Assembly (NCBI GenBank): GCA_033961575.1
Contig: CM066738.1
Coordinates: 73,135,978-73,199,977 of the forward strand
DNA from: Aselliscus stoliczkanus
Lineage: Eukaryota; Chordata; Mammalia; Chiroptera; Hipposideridae
Length of the DNA stretch: 64,000 nucleotides
Direction: 5' to 3'
In this document: positions 26,606 through 38,392 of the stretch, one piece after another
How the letters are laid out: the number at the start of each line of letters is the position of its first letter
Position numbering within the stretch: the stretch's first letter is position 1
Position numbers and translations under genes: made by a program
Notes under the pieces: model-generated
Database searches by the model: none
Told to the model about the DNA's origin: nothing
Seen by the model: only the letters and a program-made list of their open reading frames with translations

Positions 26606-27035
26606 GGGCGGCCGAGTGGCTCAGTTGTTTAAGGGCATGAGCTCTGAACCACAGGGTCGTGGGTTTGATTTCCACATGGGCTGGTGGGCTGCGCCCAATC
26701 TGAGCTGCCGCTGAGCTGCCAATGGGTGGCGGGATGGCTCAGCTGGTGAGATCATGTGCTCCTGGCAACAAGGTTGCTGGTTTGACTCTCACACGGAATG
26801 GTTGGCTGCCCCTCCCCCTTCCCCACAACCTCCCCACTGCCCACCCCCACAATTAAGATTGAATGTGGCACCTTGAGCTGAGTGGCTGCAAGCTGCTGAC
26901 AGGAGGCCGGATGGCGACTGGATTTGGAGCTGAGCTAGCTGTGCCCTCCACAACTAAGATCGAAGGACAACAACTTGTCTGTGCCCATCCCCCCGCCACC
27001 AATTCCCCAATAAAAATCTTAAAAAACAAAAAAAG
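26606..27035 (+). mobile_element. tRNA-derived SINE, long composite form
   Basis: It starts GGGCGGCCGAGTGGCTCAGT (A-box region), followed by a second 'ggatggctcagctggtgaga' head. A C-rich middle comes next, then an internal CTCCACAACTAAGATCGAAG block and a tail ending in AATAAAAATCTTAAAAAAC. The two heads suggest a dimeric element. Likely target duplications are AACAGAATAC (26596-26605) and CCAGAATAC (to 27046). Confidence 0.85.
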
Positions 27036-27267
27036 AACCAGAATACCTCCACATTCTTTATATTTTAAAAGGTTCTAGTACAAACTTATACAGAATTTTT
27101 AGAATTGAAAGGAAAAAGTGAATTCAGATGTTTCCATTTTGTCATCATGGACAATGCAAGTGAGGTCAAGAGAGAGAGATGACCTATTCTTACCTGTGAC
27201 TTACAGAAAGCTCTAGCAAGCCCAGAATTCCAGGCCATCATGAATTTGCCCAGATTTATGGTGGTGG

Positions 27268-27303
27268 TGTTAGCAATTCCTTTACAGAAAGGAATTGCTA
27301 ACA
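27268..27303. repeat. Perfect 16-bp inverted repeat, 4-nt loop
   Basis: TGTTAGCAATTCCTTT, loop ACAG, then AAAGGAATTGCTAACA. All 16 pairs are Watson-Crick. Confidence 0.95.
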
Positions 27304-28070
27304 ATTGCAGGTTGTCTTTCCATTGTGCTTCAGGCTCATTGTGACTCCTCTTGGCAGGGAATGCAATATTGCCTCTTAAAGTGCCACCTTCCCATTGCTA
27401 GTTCTTGCTACAAACTGCTGCCTTCTTTGGGGGTTCTCACTTTTCAGTGTATACTTTTAGCATAGAATTCACTATATTATATTCAAAGCATCTATTCACA
27501 TTACATTCCAAGGTTTCCTGTCACTTAAGGAACAATGTCTTCTTTCTCTCTTTAGCGTCAGTACCCAGCACATTGCCTGACAGGGAGCATTTGTGAAGCA
27601 GTGTATGAACTATACAGAAATGAACTGATTTGGGCTTTTTATAAGTATACCCAAGGGTAAGTGTTTTCAGAGAAATTTATTGGAGGGACCCAGATTGCTG
27701 GACCAAACATGGTTACATTCTACAACACACCACCAGATAAGACCCTCTAATACCCATTCAGATTATCTCAGAATGATTAAAATATAGACCTGAGAAAGGT
27801 CTGCATAGTCATGATTGATAATATATCTTATAAAGCTAGTATTTCCCATATAAAATATGTACAAGAACATAACTGAGAAAATAGGGGACCTTCCCAACAG
27901 GGCTCCTGCTCCTTGAGGGAGCTGCTCCACAGTATGGGATCTGAGGGGAACAGTGCTAAGAAAAGGATGACAATATCAAATTTTACTTTTTTTTTTAAAT
28001 CTGTTCAAGGGAAGCATTGTAATTTTTTTAGATGTTCTTTAAAAGTCCAGGTGATAAACCAATTATTCTT

Positions 28071-28140
28071 TTAACACATTTTTTGCGGGAAACGAGTAAA
28101 CTCGTCATATAGCTTTTTATGCCCGCTTACAAAGTGTTAA
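28071..28140. mobile_element. piggyBac-like MITE (70 bp including both TTAA)
   Basis: It is flanked by TTAA at 28071-28074 and 28137-28140. The termini are inverted: TTAACACATTTTTTGCGGG at the left, and the reverse complement of the right end is TTAACACTTTGTAAGCGGG. Between them is a second small palindrome, ACGAGTAAACTCGT. TTAA targets and CAC ends are hallmarks of piggyBac-class elements. There is no coding capacity. Confidence 0.75.
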
Positions 28141-28299
28141 AAGGTATTTTGGAATTTCATTGATGAATATCCTTGACACCTGAGATATTCCCATTTCTAT
28201 TCTTGCTAACTCCTCACCATCTTAATATGTATATGATTTGCTATTTGAGAGTATATTTCATTTTTGAATGTTTAAGTCTTCGCCAAGTGAAATATGAAA

Positions 28300-28430
28300 T
28301 AATATCTATGTGTTTGCTACTGTGTGTCCAGTGCCTATGCACAATGCCGGTCATGAGTTTGAAACTCAATAATTGTTAAATGAATGGAAAAATGAATGAA
28401 TGAACAAATGAACAAACGAACGAACTAGAT
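28300..28430 (+). repeat. L2-like 3' tail with (AATG)/(AACG) run
   Basis: 'ccagtgcctatgcacaatgcc', then 'actcaataattgttaaatga' and a degenerate GAATGAATGAACAAATGAAC run resemble the end of L2. Confidence 0.5.
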
Positions 28431-29789
28431 GTAAATGAATCTAAACACTGTAACATGCCTGTTTTCGGAATGTTTGTTTTGGAATTATTTAAATTTAGTA
28501 TAACAAAATTATATCAATCCAGACTCAATTACGGTGCTAAAAGGATCTGTCTTCCATCAAAATGATTTCAATTCTCCAATCCTAATAGGTACAAGCATTA
28601 AACTTGGACGGCTTCCTGCCAGTTTTTCAGCTATCTTATTTGGTCATTTAGTCCTCAATCCTCCCCCCAACCCCACCCGCTTTCCTTTCTTCTGTTCCTC
28701 TTTTCTTTTTCTTTTTTTATAAAGAATGATATTTATTAAACATGTGGTCACTATCCGTAATTAAGTTCTACATTGCTCAACAATTCTTTATCAAGAGCTT
28801 TTATTACAGCTCATTTTTGCTTCCTTACTATAAGCCAAATTTATAAATATAAAATACCCAAGATAATCCCTAGATTTAACTTAAGATGAGTATATTAACA
28901 TCAGACTTTGTCAAATTAGGTTCATCAGTGCCACTTTGATTTCTAAATTATGGTATGAGTATATCTTTGCTTTTAAATAACTCAATCACTTACTTAGTAA
29001 TTTTGAATATATAGTATTCCATTCTAAATATAAATCAAGAGGCTATGCATCTAAATTAATAATCCTGCCCAGAAATAAAACAAAAATATTTTACCACTTT
29101 CTTTCTTCAGAATAGTAAATGTATTTGAACCATAAAGAATATTTCCAGTGGATTTTAGGAAAATAATAGCCCTTTAAAATTAACTATCTCTCAAACTATT
29201 CACTTGTTTCTTGAGCCTAGGAGAAAAAATGTCTTATTCTGTTATGTACTTACTAGGACTTTCATTTACAATTTTTAATTTTCTTAAATATTATTTCCCC
29301 AAGTTTTTTTTTGCTCCCCTTTCCACGATGTTTCAACCCAATACTACTAGAGAACAGTTTCCATTCCCTCTCTATAATTACTTTTCTTACCTATATACTC
29401 ATCTATTTATGTTTTCTTACCTTTTATATTTATTGTTCACTATATTATCTCTGACCTCAAAGCAAATGAAGTAATATTTTTATCTTTGTGGTCATTACAC
29501 TCTTGTTGTTCTTTCTTTTTCATTGTTTCAAAATTTGACTATGCTTTTCTATTTCATCAACTCTGTGGAAGTTTACTGACTTATTTAGATGCATTTTGAC
29601 TGAATAATCCATAATGCTAGCATTAGGTAAAATTATTCTAGATTATAATAAATTGAGAAACATTGTTATGTAATTAGTGTACCTAGGAATATATATCAAC
29701 TTATACATAGATATCATATAAATGATGTACCATATACAACATTTGAAGTATGCTTCATGTTTTACCAAGAAATTTTCACTGCACACCTA

Positions 29790-29905
29790 TCATTTGCTCT
29801 TCACAATAACCTTATAAAGTAGGCAGAGTATGGATTACGCTCATTCTAACCATGAAGAAACTGAAGCTTAGTTAAGCAAGTTAAGATCACACAGATGCTT
29901 CTGTC
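29790..29905 (-). repeat. MIR-like fragment (antisense)
   Basis: 'gaagaaactgaagcttagtt' followed by 'gttaagatcacacagatgc' fits the antisense MIR core. Confidence 0.55.
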
Positions 29906-30094
29906 AATTATTATTTATTTGAACTGATTTTTTTTTCTTGCTAAGTACATTGTTTTCTTCTACTATGTTATGCTATGTATGCTAGACTCCCCATACCCAT
30001 AATGACAGTGTCCACATAACAAAAACTCTTCAAACACAGTTGAAGGTTTGCGCATGTAATACAAAGTTTAATTCAACCAAATATTTTGTTTGTC

Positions 30095-30200
30095 TTGATG
30101 TGGGAATTTTTATGGGATTTCGCCTGCCATTCAATTTCTTTATGATGTGAATTGCATAGTATATTATACTTATGAGGAGTCTTATGTTCCATTTATGTGC
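30095..30200. repeat. Dispersed repeat pair, copy 1
   Basis: This copy pairs with 35139-35244. They share GGGAATTTTTA, GGATTTC(G/A)CCTGCCA, TCTTTATGATGTGA and GGAGTCTTATG in the same order. The family is unknown. Confidence 0.75.
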
Positions 30201-30329
30201 AGTTCTAAGGAACTGTATCACTAGTGTTCAGAGAAATATTTTCTTCTTTGTTTCTTTTCCCATTTGTTTTAATCACCAGGTTTCAATTATTTATAAATGT
30301 TTACTAAAACCTATAATGTGTCAGGCACT

Positions 30330-30660
30330 CTCTAGAAAAACACGGGGGACACCAAGCCAAGCCCTGCCTCCCCACGTCTCTCCAACTCTCTTTGCCCCAT
30401 CCGTGCTGGCCCGAACCTTAAGCCTGCCAGGCATGCTCCAGTCTCAGGACTTTGGCTTTGGAAATTCTCTCTATTTGCTTTCTCTCTGCACAGATATCTG
30501 CAAGGCTCACTCCTGCCCATTCATTTGCTATTTTCCTTGAACCACTTTAGTACTTCACTGGTACATCTATTATGGCACATATCCCATTCTGCTTTATAAT
30601 CTGTTTTATTGTTATATATTAAATTTTCCCTAGTAAACAGTAAGCCTTCAGGGGGCTATA
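30330..30660 (+). repeat. L2 LINE fragment (sense, 3' part)
   Basis: 'cctgccaggcatgctccagtctcaggacttt', 'cagatatctgcaaggctcactcctgcc' and the later 'aaacagtaagcc' match the known order of the L2 3' region. Confidence 0.65.
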
Positions 30661-31744
30661 CTTGGGAGAAAAACATATATTCAAATATCGATACCCATCC
30701 TCTTTAAACATCTGAGATAGCCTAATGCACTATGCATAGGACATTAATAAATCTGTTATCTTAAACAGAAGTACCAGATAAGGAATAAAAAGCTAATGCT
30801 ATAAGCTAATGTTTCCCAAAGTGTGAGATATGTACCACTTTAACTATTATGTATGGACACTGCTCTTTCTAATTACACAAAGGAAAAAAGTTTTACTGAG
30901 ATGCTAATACGTCTTTAATACTGCATCAACATTTGATAAACTTACTTGTAACAATGGAAGAACAGGTTTCAGTCTCACAAGCCTTTGCAGATATGAGTAT
31001 AAAGCTAGAATTTGTAAAACAGTGTTTTGTATTGATTGTATTAGTTTTATATTAATCTTCTATCTAAATGAGTGAAACTTATAGTTCTGAATATTTCTGC
31101 TTTTATGTTAAATATTAAAGCTTACAAAGTATACTTGTAACATAGGTGATATTTAAAGAGTATCTATTAAATACTGGTGTGGCCAGCTTAGCTTCCTATG
31201 TGGTCTCCCAGACAAGCCATTATTCTGTCTGAATTTGCATTTCCCATGTTACTGAGGATAAATATTTCCATACACTTATTGGACCTTCATGTTTCCTATT
31301 TGTGAAATGTCTGTTTATGTTAATTTCCTGTTTTCTTATTTGGTGGTTTTCTTATTGATTGTGGCTGTTTACTACATATTTAGAAAACTAATAACTTTTC
31401 CAGATATATGTGTTATAAATATGTTTTATCATCTTGTAGCTTTTCTATGCTCACTTTATGGTAAATTTTGGTAAATAGAAGTAATTTTTAATGCAGATGA
31501 ACATATCAATCATTTTGTAATTTATACTATCTGGGTCTTATTTGAAAAATTGTTTCCTAACCTAAGGTCATAAAAATATTCTTATATTTTTTTCCTGAAA
31601 TGTTTATAGTTTTGTACGTTTTTATACACATATTCACACACGTGAGTTAGGATTCAATTTTATTTGTTTTCATATGGTAACGAATTGAATACTCCATTTG
31701 TTCCCCCATTTATGTGCAAAAACAACTCTATTCTATATTGAGTT

Positions 31745-31864
31745 CTTTTTTGTGTGTTTTTTTTTTTTTTTGAGGGCAGTATCACTGGCCCTCAGATGTA
31801 GGACCCGAACTGGAGCCGCTGGTGTCCCAAGCCAGCGCTTAACCACCGTGCCACTCGGCAGGCC
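31745..31864 (-). mobile_element. tRNA-derived SINE, short form
   Basis: Poly-T, GAGGGCAGTATCACTGGCCC, then the reversed head to GGCAGGCC. A perfect 12-bp target duplication, CTATATTGAGTT, lies at 31733-31744 and 31865-31876. Confidence 0.92.
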
Positions 31865-32229
31865 CTATATTGAGTTTTTATGTTTGATATCTCTTGGAGA
31901 ACTCTCCTTTTTTGTTTTGTGGTCTAATACCACATCATCCTAATTACTGCAGATTTATAATAAATTACATAGTAGGACAAATCTTCCCCTGTTTTTTTCC
32001 TTCAAGGGAATCTTTGCTTTCATTCTTTCATACACATCTTGAATCTGTTTGTCAAATTGCAAAAAATAAAAATCTAAAAAATACACTTTAAAACCTGCTG
32101 AAATTATCATTGGAGTGGCTACAACTCTATAGATCAAATAGGAGATAACTGACAACTTTATAGTGTTCAGTTTTCTAATCCATGAACGAGTTGTACCTGA
32201 TCACTTATGTCTTTTAAAATATTTTTCAA

Positions 32230-32330
32230 GGGCCGGCCTAGTGGCGCGGTGGTTAGGAGCTGGCTTGGGACGCCAGCGGCCCCAGTTCGGATCCCACATG
32301 TGAGGGCCAGTGACACTGCCCTTTTTAAAA
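32230..32330 (+). mobile_element. tRNA-derived SINE, short form
   Basis: GGGCCGGCCTAGTGGCGCGG, 'ggttaggagctggcttggga', B-box-like GTTCGGATCCC, then GAGGGCCAGTGACACTGCCC. The A tail is nearly lost. Target duplications are unclear. Confidence 0.9.
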
Positions 32331-32724
32331 TAATGTGTTATAATTTTCTACATAAATGTCTTAAACATCTTATAAGACTTCTTTTTGTCTATTATAAATT
32401 GGATTATTTTAGAACTTATGATTTTTAACTTTTTTGCCACTGAATAAAAATCTAATTGACTTATGTGAATTGATTTGGTAACTAGCAACTTTGATAAAGA
32501 TTTATTCATTATGTCTTTAGATTCTTATTCTATACTCGTATACAAACATAAGACCTTCAAATAACAGTTGAATTTGTTTCTATTTTAGTGCTACCTTTTT
32601 TAATACTTAATTTTTATTTCAATTGTTAGATCAACCAGAGGGCCTTACTAGTGATTTTATTATAAAATAGTAATTGCATTAAAATTTTTTCACTAATTAT
32701 GATGCTTGATGAAAATAATATTTT

Positions 32725-33157
32725 TTTTTTCTTAAAGATTTTATTGGGGAATTGGCGGAGGGGAACAGCGTTGGGGAATCGGGGAAGGGGAACAGACAAG
32801 TTGCGGTCTTTTCGTTCTTCAGTTTAGTTGCGGAGGATGTTGCTTCACTGTTGGTATCGTCATTGCGCTCTTCCCGGATGAGGCAGATCGGTCGCTGGCC
32901 TCTGGATGTCGCTCACCGTGGCTATTGGCAGCTCATGCTTGGCTGCCAGCCGCTCACGCTGGCTGCGGGCCACTCACTGTAGCCTATGGCAGCCCACTGC
33001 AGCAGGGGCTGCAGCCCACACCATCACCGGGGCTCGCACAGCCCACCTCCACGTGGAGCCGTTGTTAGCTGTAGAGGGCAGTGTCACTCATATGGGATCC
33101 GAACCGGGGCCGCTGGCATCCCAAAACCAGCGCTTGAATGCGCCACTCGGCCGGCCC
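32725..33157 (-). mobile_element. tRNA-derived SINE, long composite form
   Basis: It runs from a poly-T / TTAAGATTTTATTGGGGAA tail complement, through a GC-rich middle with many GGCTGC/CTCAC pieces, to the reversed short-form head ending GGCCGGCCC. The target duplication is GAAAATAATATTTT (32711-32724) against AAAAATAATATTTT (33158-33171). Confidence 0.9.
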
Positions 33158-33779
33158 AAAAATAATATTTTAAAAAGTCTTTATCAGGGTAAGGAAATTC
33201 CTGCATATTCCTAATTTTCTTTGTCTTTTTTAACCATAAAAGTATGTTGACTTTAGTTTTTTCTAATTTGAGATAAACACATAATTTATGTCCTTTTTGT
33301 GGTCCTTTTAATTGATTTCCTATGATTGACACTATCTTGCATTCTTGTGTTAAAACCACTTTAATCATAGCATAACATCTTTTTTTAACATAGTGGATTT
33401 AGTTTTTTAACATTTTGTTTAAAAATTTTTAATGTAAAATCATGAGTAAAATTGGCCTAAATGATTCTTTTACTATCATTATCTGGTTTTCATATGAAGA
33501 TTATACTGGACTCATTAAATGAATTGTAGTGTTCACTCTTTTTTTGTGTTCTGGCATAGTTTTGGTATTATGTGTATGTTCTGGTATTTTCTTATTTGGG
33601 AAGGTTTTCAACTATGTGTTAAACTCTTTAATGTTTATGGAATCATTCTAATTCTCTTTTTTTCTGGAGTCAGCTTTGGTAACATACTCTTCTAAGACTA
33701 TATCCATGTAATCAAAATCATCCAGCTATTAGCATAAAGTTATTCATAATATTCTCTTACTCTATTGTCTCGCATGCAT

Positions 33780-34620
33780 TTTTTTTGTAAAATTTTAATT
33801 GAGAACTAATACCCATACAGTAAAGTGCTGTAATCATCAGTGTACTGCTTGAAATTTTACATATGTAGATATCAGTGTAACCACCACATAGGTCAAGATA
33901 ATGGAACACTTCTAGCAACCAGACAAATCCCTTGTGCCCTTTCCCAGTTGATACCATCCCAGAGGTAACTATTCTGACTTTGATCACCACAGATTCATTT
34001 TGACTATTCTTAAACTTTATATGAATGGAGCTGTGTAGTAGTATGTGTCTGGTTCCTTTTTTTTCAATATTATGTATACGAGTCCTCCAGGATGTTATAT
34101 AGAAGTAGTTCATTCTTCTTTATTGCTGTGTAGCATTCCATTGTATGAATGGAATGAATTTACATCATTATATGAATGTATTTATTCATTCTATTTAGAC
34201 AGACATTTTGACTGTCTCTAGCTTGAAGCTTAAATGCAAAAACTACTATGAATAGTCTTGCTCACAACTTGTGGTAAACATATGCATTCATTTCTCTTAG
34301 ACACAGACCTAGGGGTGACACTGATGGGTCCTTGCAAAATAGGCTAGTATTCAACTCTAGTATATACTGCCCAACAGTTTTTTAAAGCAGTTGTACAAAA
34401 TTATACTCCCGCTAGTAAAGTAAAAAAATTCCAATTGTTCTTCACTGGAACAAAAAAAAAAAAATTACAAAAAAAAAGAATTTTTGCAATTCTTTTTTAT
34501 TTCAGGCATGGTATGTGCGATGGTACTCTTACTATCTTTTCAACTCCTGAATATATGAAGGTATGGCTCCCGTTTCATTATTAATGTTATTTTTTTATGT
34601 TGATTAATCACACCAGAAGG
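33780..34620 (-). mobile_element. Antisense old L1 fragment (3' UTR and ORF2 end)
   Basis: 'agtgtaaccaccacataggtcaagata', 'catcccagaggtaactattctgac', 'tgctgtgtagcattccattgtatg' and the following 'ttgactgtctctagcttg' follow the order of an old L1 3' end read in antisense. Confidence 0.65.
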
Positions 34621-35135
34621 TTGAAAATTTTGTTAGTCTTTTTAAAAACTAACTTTTCACTTCGTTGGCCTCCTTGTTTGTTTTCTATTTCATTACTTTT
34701 TGCTTGTATTTTATTATTTTCTTCCCTTCTACTTTTGTATGGGTTTGCTTTGTTGTTCTGTTCCTAATGTCTTAAGTTGAATGTTTAGCTCATTGATATT
34801 AAGCCTTTTTCATTTTTTAATATGTATTTTTATGTTATAATAACTTCCCCTCTAAGTACTGCTTTATTTATAATCATAGGTTTTGGATAGTTATTTTTGA
34901 GTTCTAACTATTTTTAATTACTATTTTTATGCCCTCCTTGTTATAGGAATGTTTCTAGTTTTATAATTTATAGGGTATTTTAAAAGGTATCTTTTTCATT
35001 TATAATGTATTTGTATTATAGTCACAGCATGTGATCTATGTGACTTTAATTTTTAAATGTGAGAAATAACATACATATAGTAAGCTGTTGTAATCTTAAG
35101 TGTGTTCTTGATGAAATTTTACATATGTTTATACC
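34620..35135 (-). mobile_element. Antisense L1 ORF2 fragment
   Basis: 'aaaactaacttttcacttcgttgg', 'ttaagttgaatgtttagctcattg' and 'tcccctctaagtactgcttta' match the antisense L1 ORF2 pattern. It ends in a short repeat of the 3'-UTR-like text seen at 33.8 kb. Confidence 0.55.
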
Positions 35136-35138
35136 TTG

Positions 35139-35244
35139 CCTTAATATGGGAATTTTTACAGGATTTCACCTGCCAACCTCTTTATGATGTGATCTGTATA
35201 ATATGTTACATATTTATTAGGAGTCTTATGCTCTATTTATTTGC
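35139..35244. repeat. Dispersed repeat pair, copy 2
   Basis: This is the second copy of the 30095-30200 sequence, in the same orientation, about 5 kb away. Confidence 0.75.
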
Positions 35245-37559
35245 TTTATGATAAGAAGACAGTGAAGGAGACCAATTAGTTCATAATGGCAAGACCTGAC
35301 CTGGAGAGAAGATGTGGAAAATGTGAATAGAAAATACCTGGAGAGTGACTGACCCAAAAGGTTGGGAGAATAAGATATAGGAGATACAAACTAATTTTCA
35401 GAGAAGAATGACTAGGAGCAAGACAGAATGCTGACAAAAATTGGAGAAAAAGAAATTATGATTTGATTCGCTCAAAGGGCTTAGCAGAATATCTAACTGC
35501 TAATGTCAAATGGACAGCTGAAAATCTAAGACTGGGATTTAAAAAGGGGATGAAAGTTGAAAAAAAATGTAAAAATAACAAACCAGGTTATTTAGGCTTT
35601 TCAAAAGGCTTAAGCAAGGTTCTCATATTTAGGCTGTTGATTTTCTAGAATACAACACACATCTAATGGAAAGCTACATCTATATTATGTGGTGAGCAGA
35701 AGGATACAGTAATAAGAGACCTCAAATGTATTATTGCTTTCAATATTTTTTCATTATTCAAAATTGTCTTGAGTAGATATTTATTAATCTTTCCTTCAAC
35801 ATAATTTTGGCCAAAATGTAAAATACCTAAATAGAATTCTACCACTACAGGTGATTCAAGATGGCGGAGTAGATAAACACCATGCCTGCTTCCTTCCATG
35901 AACACATTAAAATTACAACTCAATTATAGAATAAACAACCTGGAGAACCATCTGAACTATGGCTGAATAGAAGTTTTATAACTAAGGATATAAACAAGAA
36001 GCCATGTTGAGACTGGTAGGGGGGAATAGACGTGAACCGAAACGATACCAAGCCACTCTGTGGCAGTTGAAAATAAGAAGGGATACCTTGGGGGCAGAGG
36101 TTCCCCCTAGAGAAGGGAAGGACAGCAGCCCTACTCCAGGCTCCACAGCCGAAAGTACTGGTGCCCCACAACATCTGGCTGTGAAAAACAGTGCGGATTT
36201 CAGCCACCTGGATGGGACAGGAGGCTGCAGGAAACCCAGATAGCTCTTAAATAGCCTGTGCACAGGCTCAATCGCTCACAGGCACTCACCTTGGGCTCCA
36301 GCAAAGGAATGGTGACATGGGAAGGTGGGGAGGGAAGGGAGTGGGCGTCAGGGGCGCATGGCGAATAGACTGAGGTGTGTGGCTTTGAGGCCAGGGCTGG
36401 AGGACAGTAGCCACTTTCTCTGTGTGGGGTGCTCTCCCATGCAGCCAGGCAGGCTGGCAGCATCTTTCCTGTGTTGAGCCCGCCCCCTATGCTTATGGCC
36501 AAATCTGAATATGATTGGTCTGGTGAGCTCTAAGGCTCCACCCTGCTGACTCGCTGGGATCCCACCCTACCAACTCCCCAGCGCTGGAGATACTTTCTCA
36601 TGGAATAGCCAGCCTCACCTGCATTGCACTCTTTCTTGGAAAACTACCAGAGTCCACAGACCCCAGGCAGGAGATGACATTTCCTGTGTAGCTCTAGCCT
36701 CAGCACTGGCACCAAACCAGAATCTACATTAACCTAGTGAATACAACTCTTCTGTCTCTAATGACTCCCTGAGACCCTACCTCACCCGACTTACATACTG
36801 CACAAGGCTTTATCAGTGGCTCAACTTTAAGGGAGCACGGGTGGCAGCAGGCCTCAGGGTGTCCTGACTTTCTGCAGAGTTACCTCAGGCCCAGTACTAG
36901 TGACAGCTGTCCTTGGTTCGCAGTGTGGCTTCTCCCACATGCCTCCGGATTTAGCACAGGCAGCAACAACTGTGGATTGCTTTGTAGCTCCTACCAGGTA
37001 GTCCAAAGCTGGTGACATACAAACCCAGTGGGTGACCAAGGCCTGCAACAGAGCCCCTACCAAGAGGCCCCAGAAACACCATGCCTGGAGGTTGGCTCAG
37101 ACCACAGCAGAGCACCACCCAATTAACCCTACAAGCACCATAAACAAAGGGCGGCCTCAACAGACACCAGAGCGCACTGGGCAAATCCCACTCACTGAGG
37201 TAAGCCCCATGCATGGCAGCCCATAGCTGTAGACATGGCCAAACCCCACAGTCAATCACCTGAGGGTCAATCCCAGTCATTGATCCCCAGTAGCAATCAA
37301 GGCTCAATTATAACAGGAGGGACACATAACCCACACAAGGAAAACTCCTGGAGCACCTGCAGCAGGTAACCTGGGACACTGTGCCAGGGTCCCACAGGGC
37401 GCCCATTACATAGGACCACCCGGCCAAGACTGAGAGACAAAGCAGATCTATCTCACACATAGAAACAAACAGGTAGGCAGCCAAAATGAGGAAACAAAGA
37501 AACATGTCCCAAATAAAAAAATAGGAGAAAACTCCATAGGAAAACTCCATAGGCAAGCG

Positions 37560-38392
37560 ACCTATCAGATACAGAGCTCAAAACAATGGTTATAAGGATG
37601 TTCAATGAACTTAGTGAGAACTTCAACAAAGAGATAGCAAGCATAAAAAAAAGACATAAAAACCATAAAAAAGAACCATTCAAAAGTTAAGAATATAATA
37701 ACTGCAATGAAGAATGAACTAAAAGGAATCACCAACAGGCTAGATGAAGCAGAGGGCTGAATCAGCGATTTGGAAGACAACATAGCAGAAAACACCCAAC
37801 TGGAATAGCAAAAAGAAAAAAGAATCCAAAAAAATGAGGATAGTTTAAGAGACCTATGGGACAACATCAAGCCTAATATACACAGGGGTACCAAAGGAGA
37901 ACAGAGAAAACAAGGGATTGAGAACCCATTTGAAGAAATAATGACTGAAAATTTTCCTAATCTGGAAAATGAAATAGACATACAAACCCAGGAAACGCTG
38001 AGTTCCTCAAACAAAATGAACCCAAACAGATCTACACCAAGACACATTATAATTAAAATGGCAAAGGTTAAAGACAAAGAGAGAATCCTAAAAGCAGCAA
38101 GAGAAAGGCAACTAGTAACTTATAAGAGAGCTCCCGTTAGATTGTCGGCTGATTTCTCAACAGAAACTTTGCAGGCCAGAGGGACTGGAACAAAGCATTC
38201 AACATGATGAAAAGTAAGGACATACAACCAAGGGTACTCTACCCAGCAAAGCTATCATTTAGAATCAAAGGACAGATAAAGAGCTTCCCAGACAAGAAAA
38301 AGTTAAAGGAGTTCATCACCACCAAACCAGTATTACAAGGAATGTTAGAGGGGCTTAAGACAGAGGGGAAAAAAAATAAAAAGTATAAATAA
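37560..38392 (+). pseudogene. L1 ORF1 remnant (frameshifted, with stops)
   Basis: This is the RNA-binding ORF1 protein region of the L1 above. Two adjoining open pieces (37941-38207 and 38204-38392) carry the typical C-terminal text, including KDKERILKAARERQLVTYK, LSADFSTETLQAR and, in the next frame, YPAKLSFRIKGQIK. A one-base loss near 38180 separates the frames, and in-frame stops lie upstream (near 37757 and 37807). The 5' border is approximate. Confidence 0.8.

Larger units (their letters stand above)
31190..33720 (-). mobile_element. Antisense L1 ORF2-region fragments, interrupted by three SINEs
   Basis: Plus-strand text such as 'gaaatgtctgtttatgttaatttcctgtt', 'aatccatgaacgagttgtacc', 'gcaactttgataaagatttattc' and 'tttgggaaggttttcaacta' is typical of an L1 ORF2 region read in antisense. 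It is heavily diverged, with no usable frame. SINEs at 31745-31864, 32230-32330 and 32725-33157 sit inside it. Confidence 0.65.

Noticed and set aside
28381..28425. Possible CRISPR-like short repeats (AATG/AACG units)
   Set aside because: Degenerate tetranucleotide tail of an L2-like fragment in a mammalian genome, with no spacers.
35920..37307. Open frames of 80-118 codons on both strands
   Set aside because: They lie in the GC-rich L1 5' UTR, with no protein similarity that I recognise.
37565..38077. 170-codon minus-strand frame
   Set aside because: Antisense to the L1 ORF1 remnant, rich in hydrophobic residues from A-rich L1 sequence; no gene.
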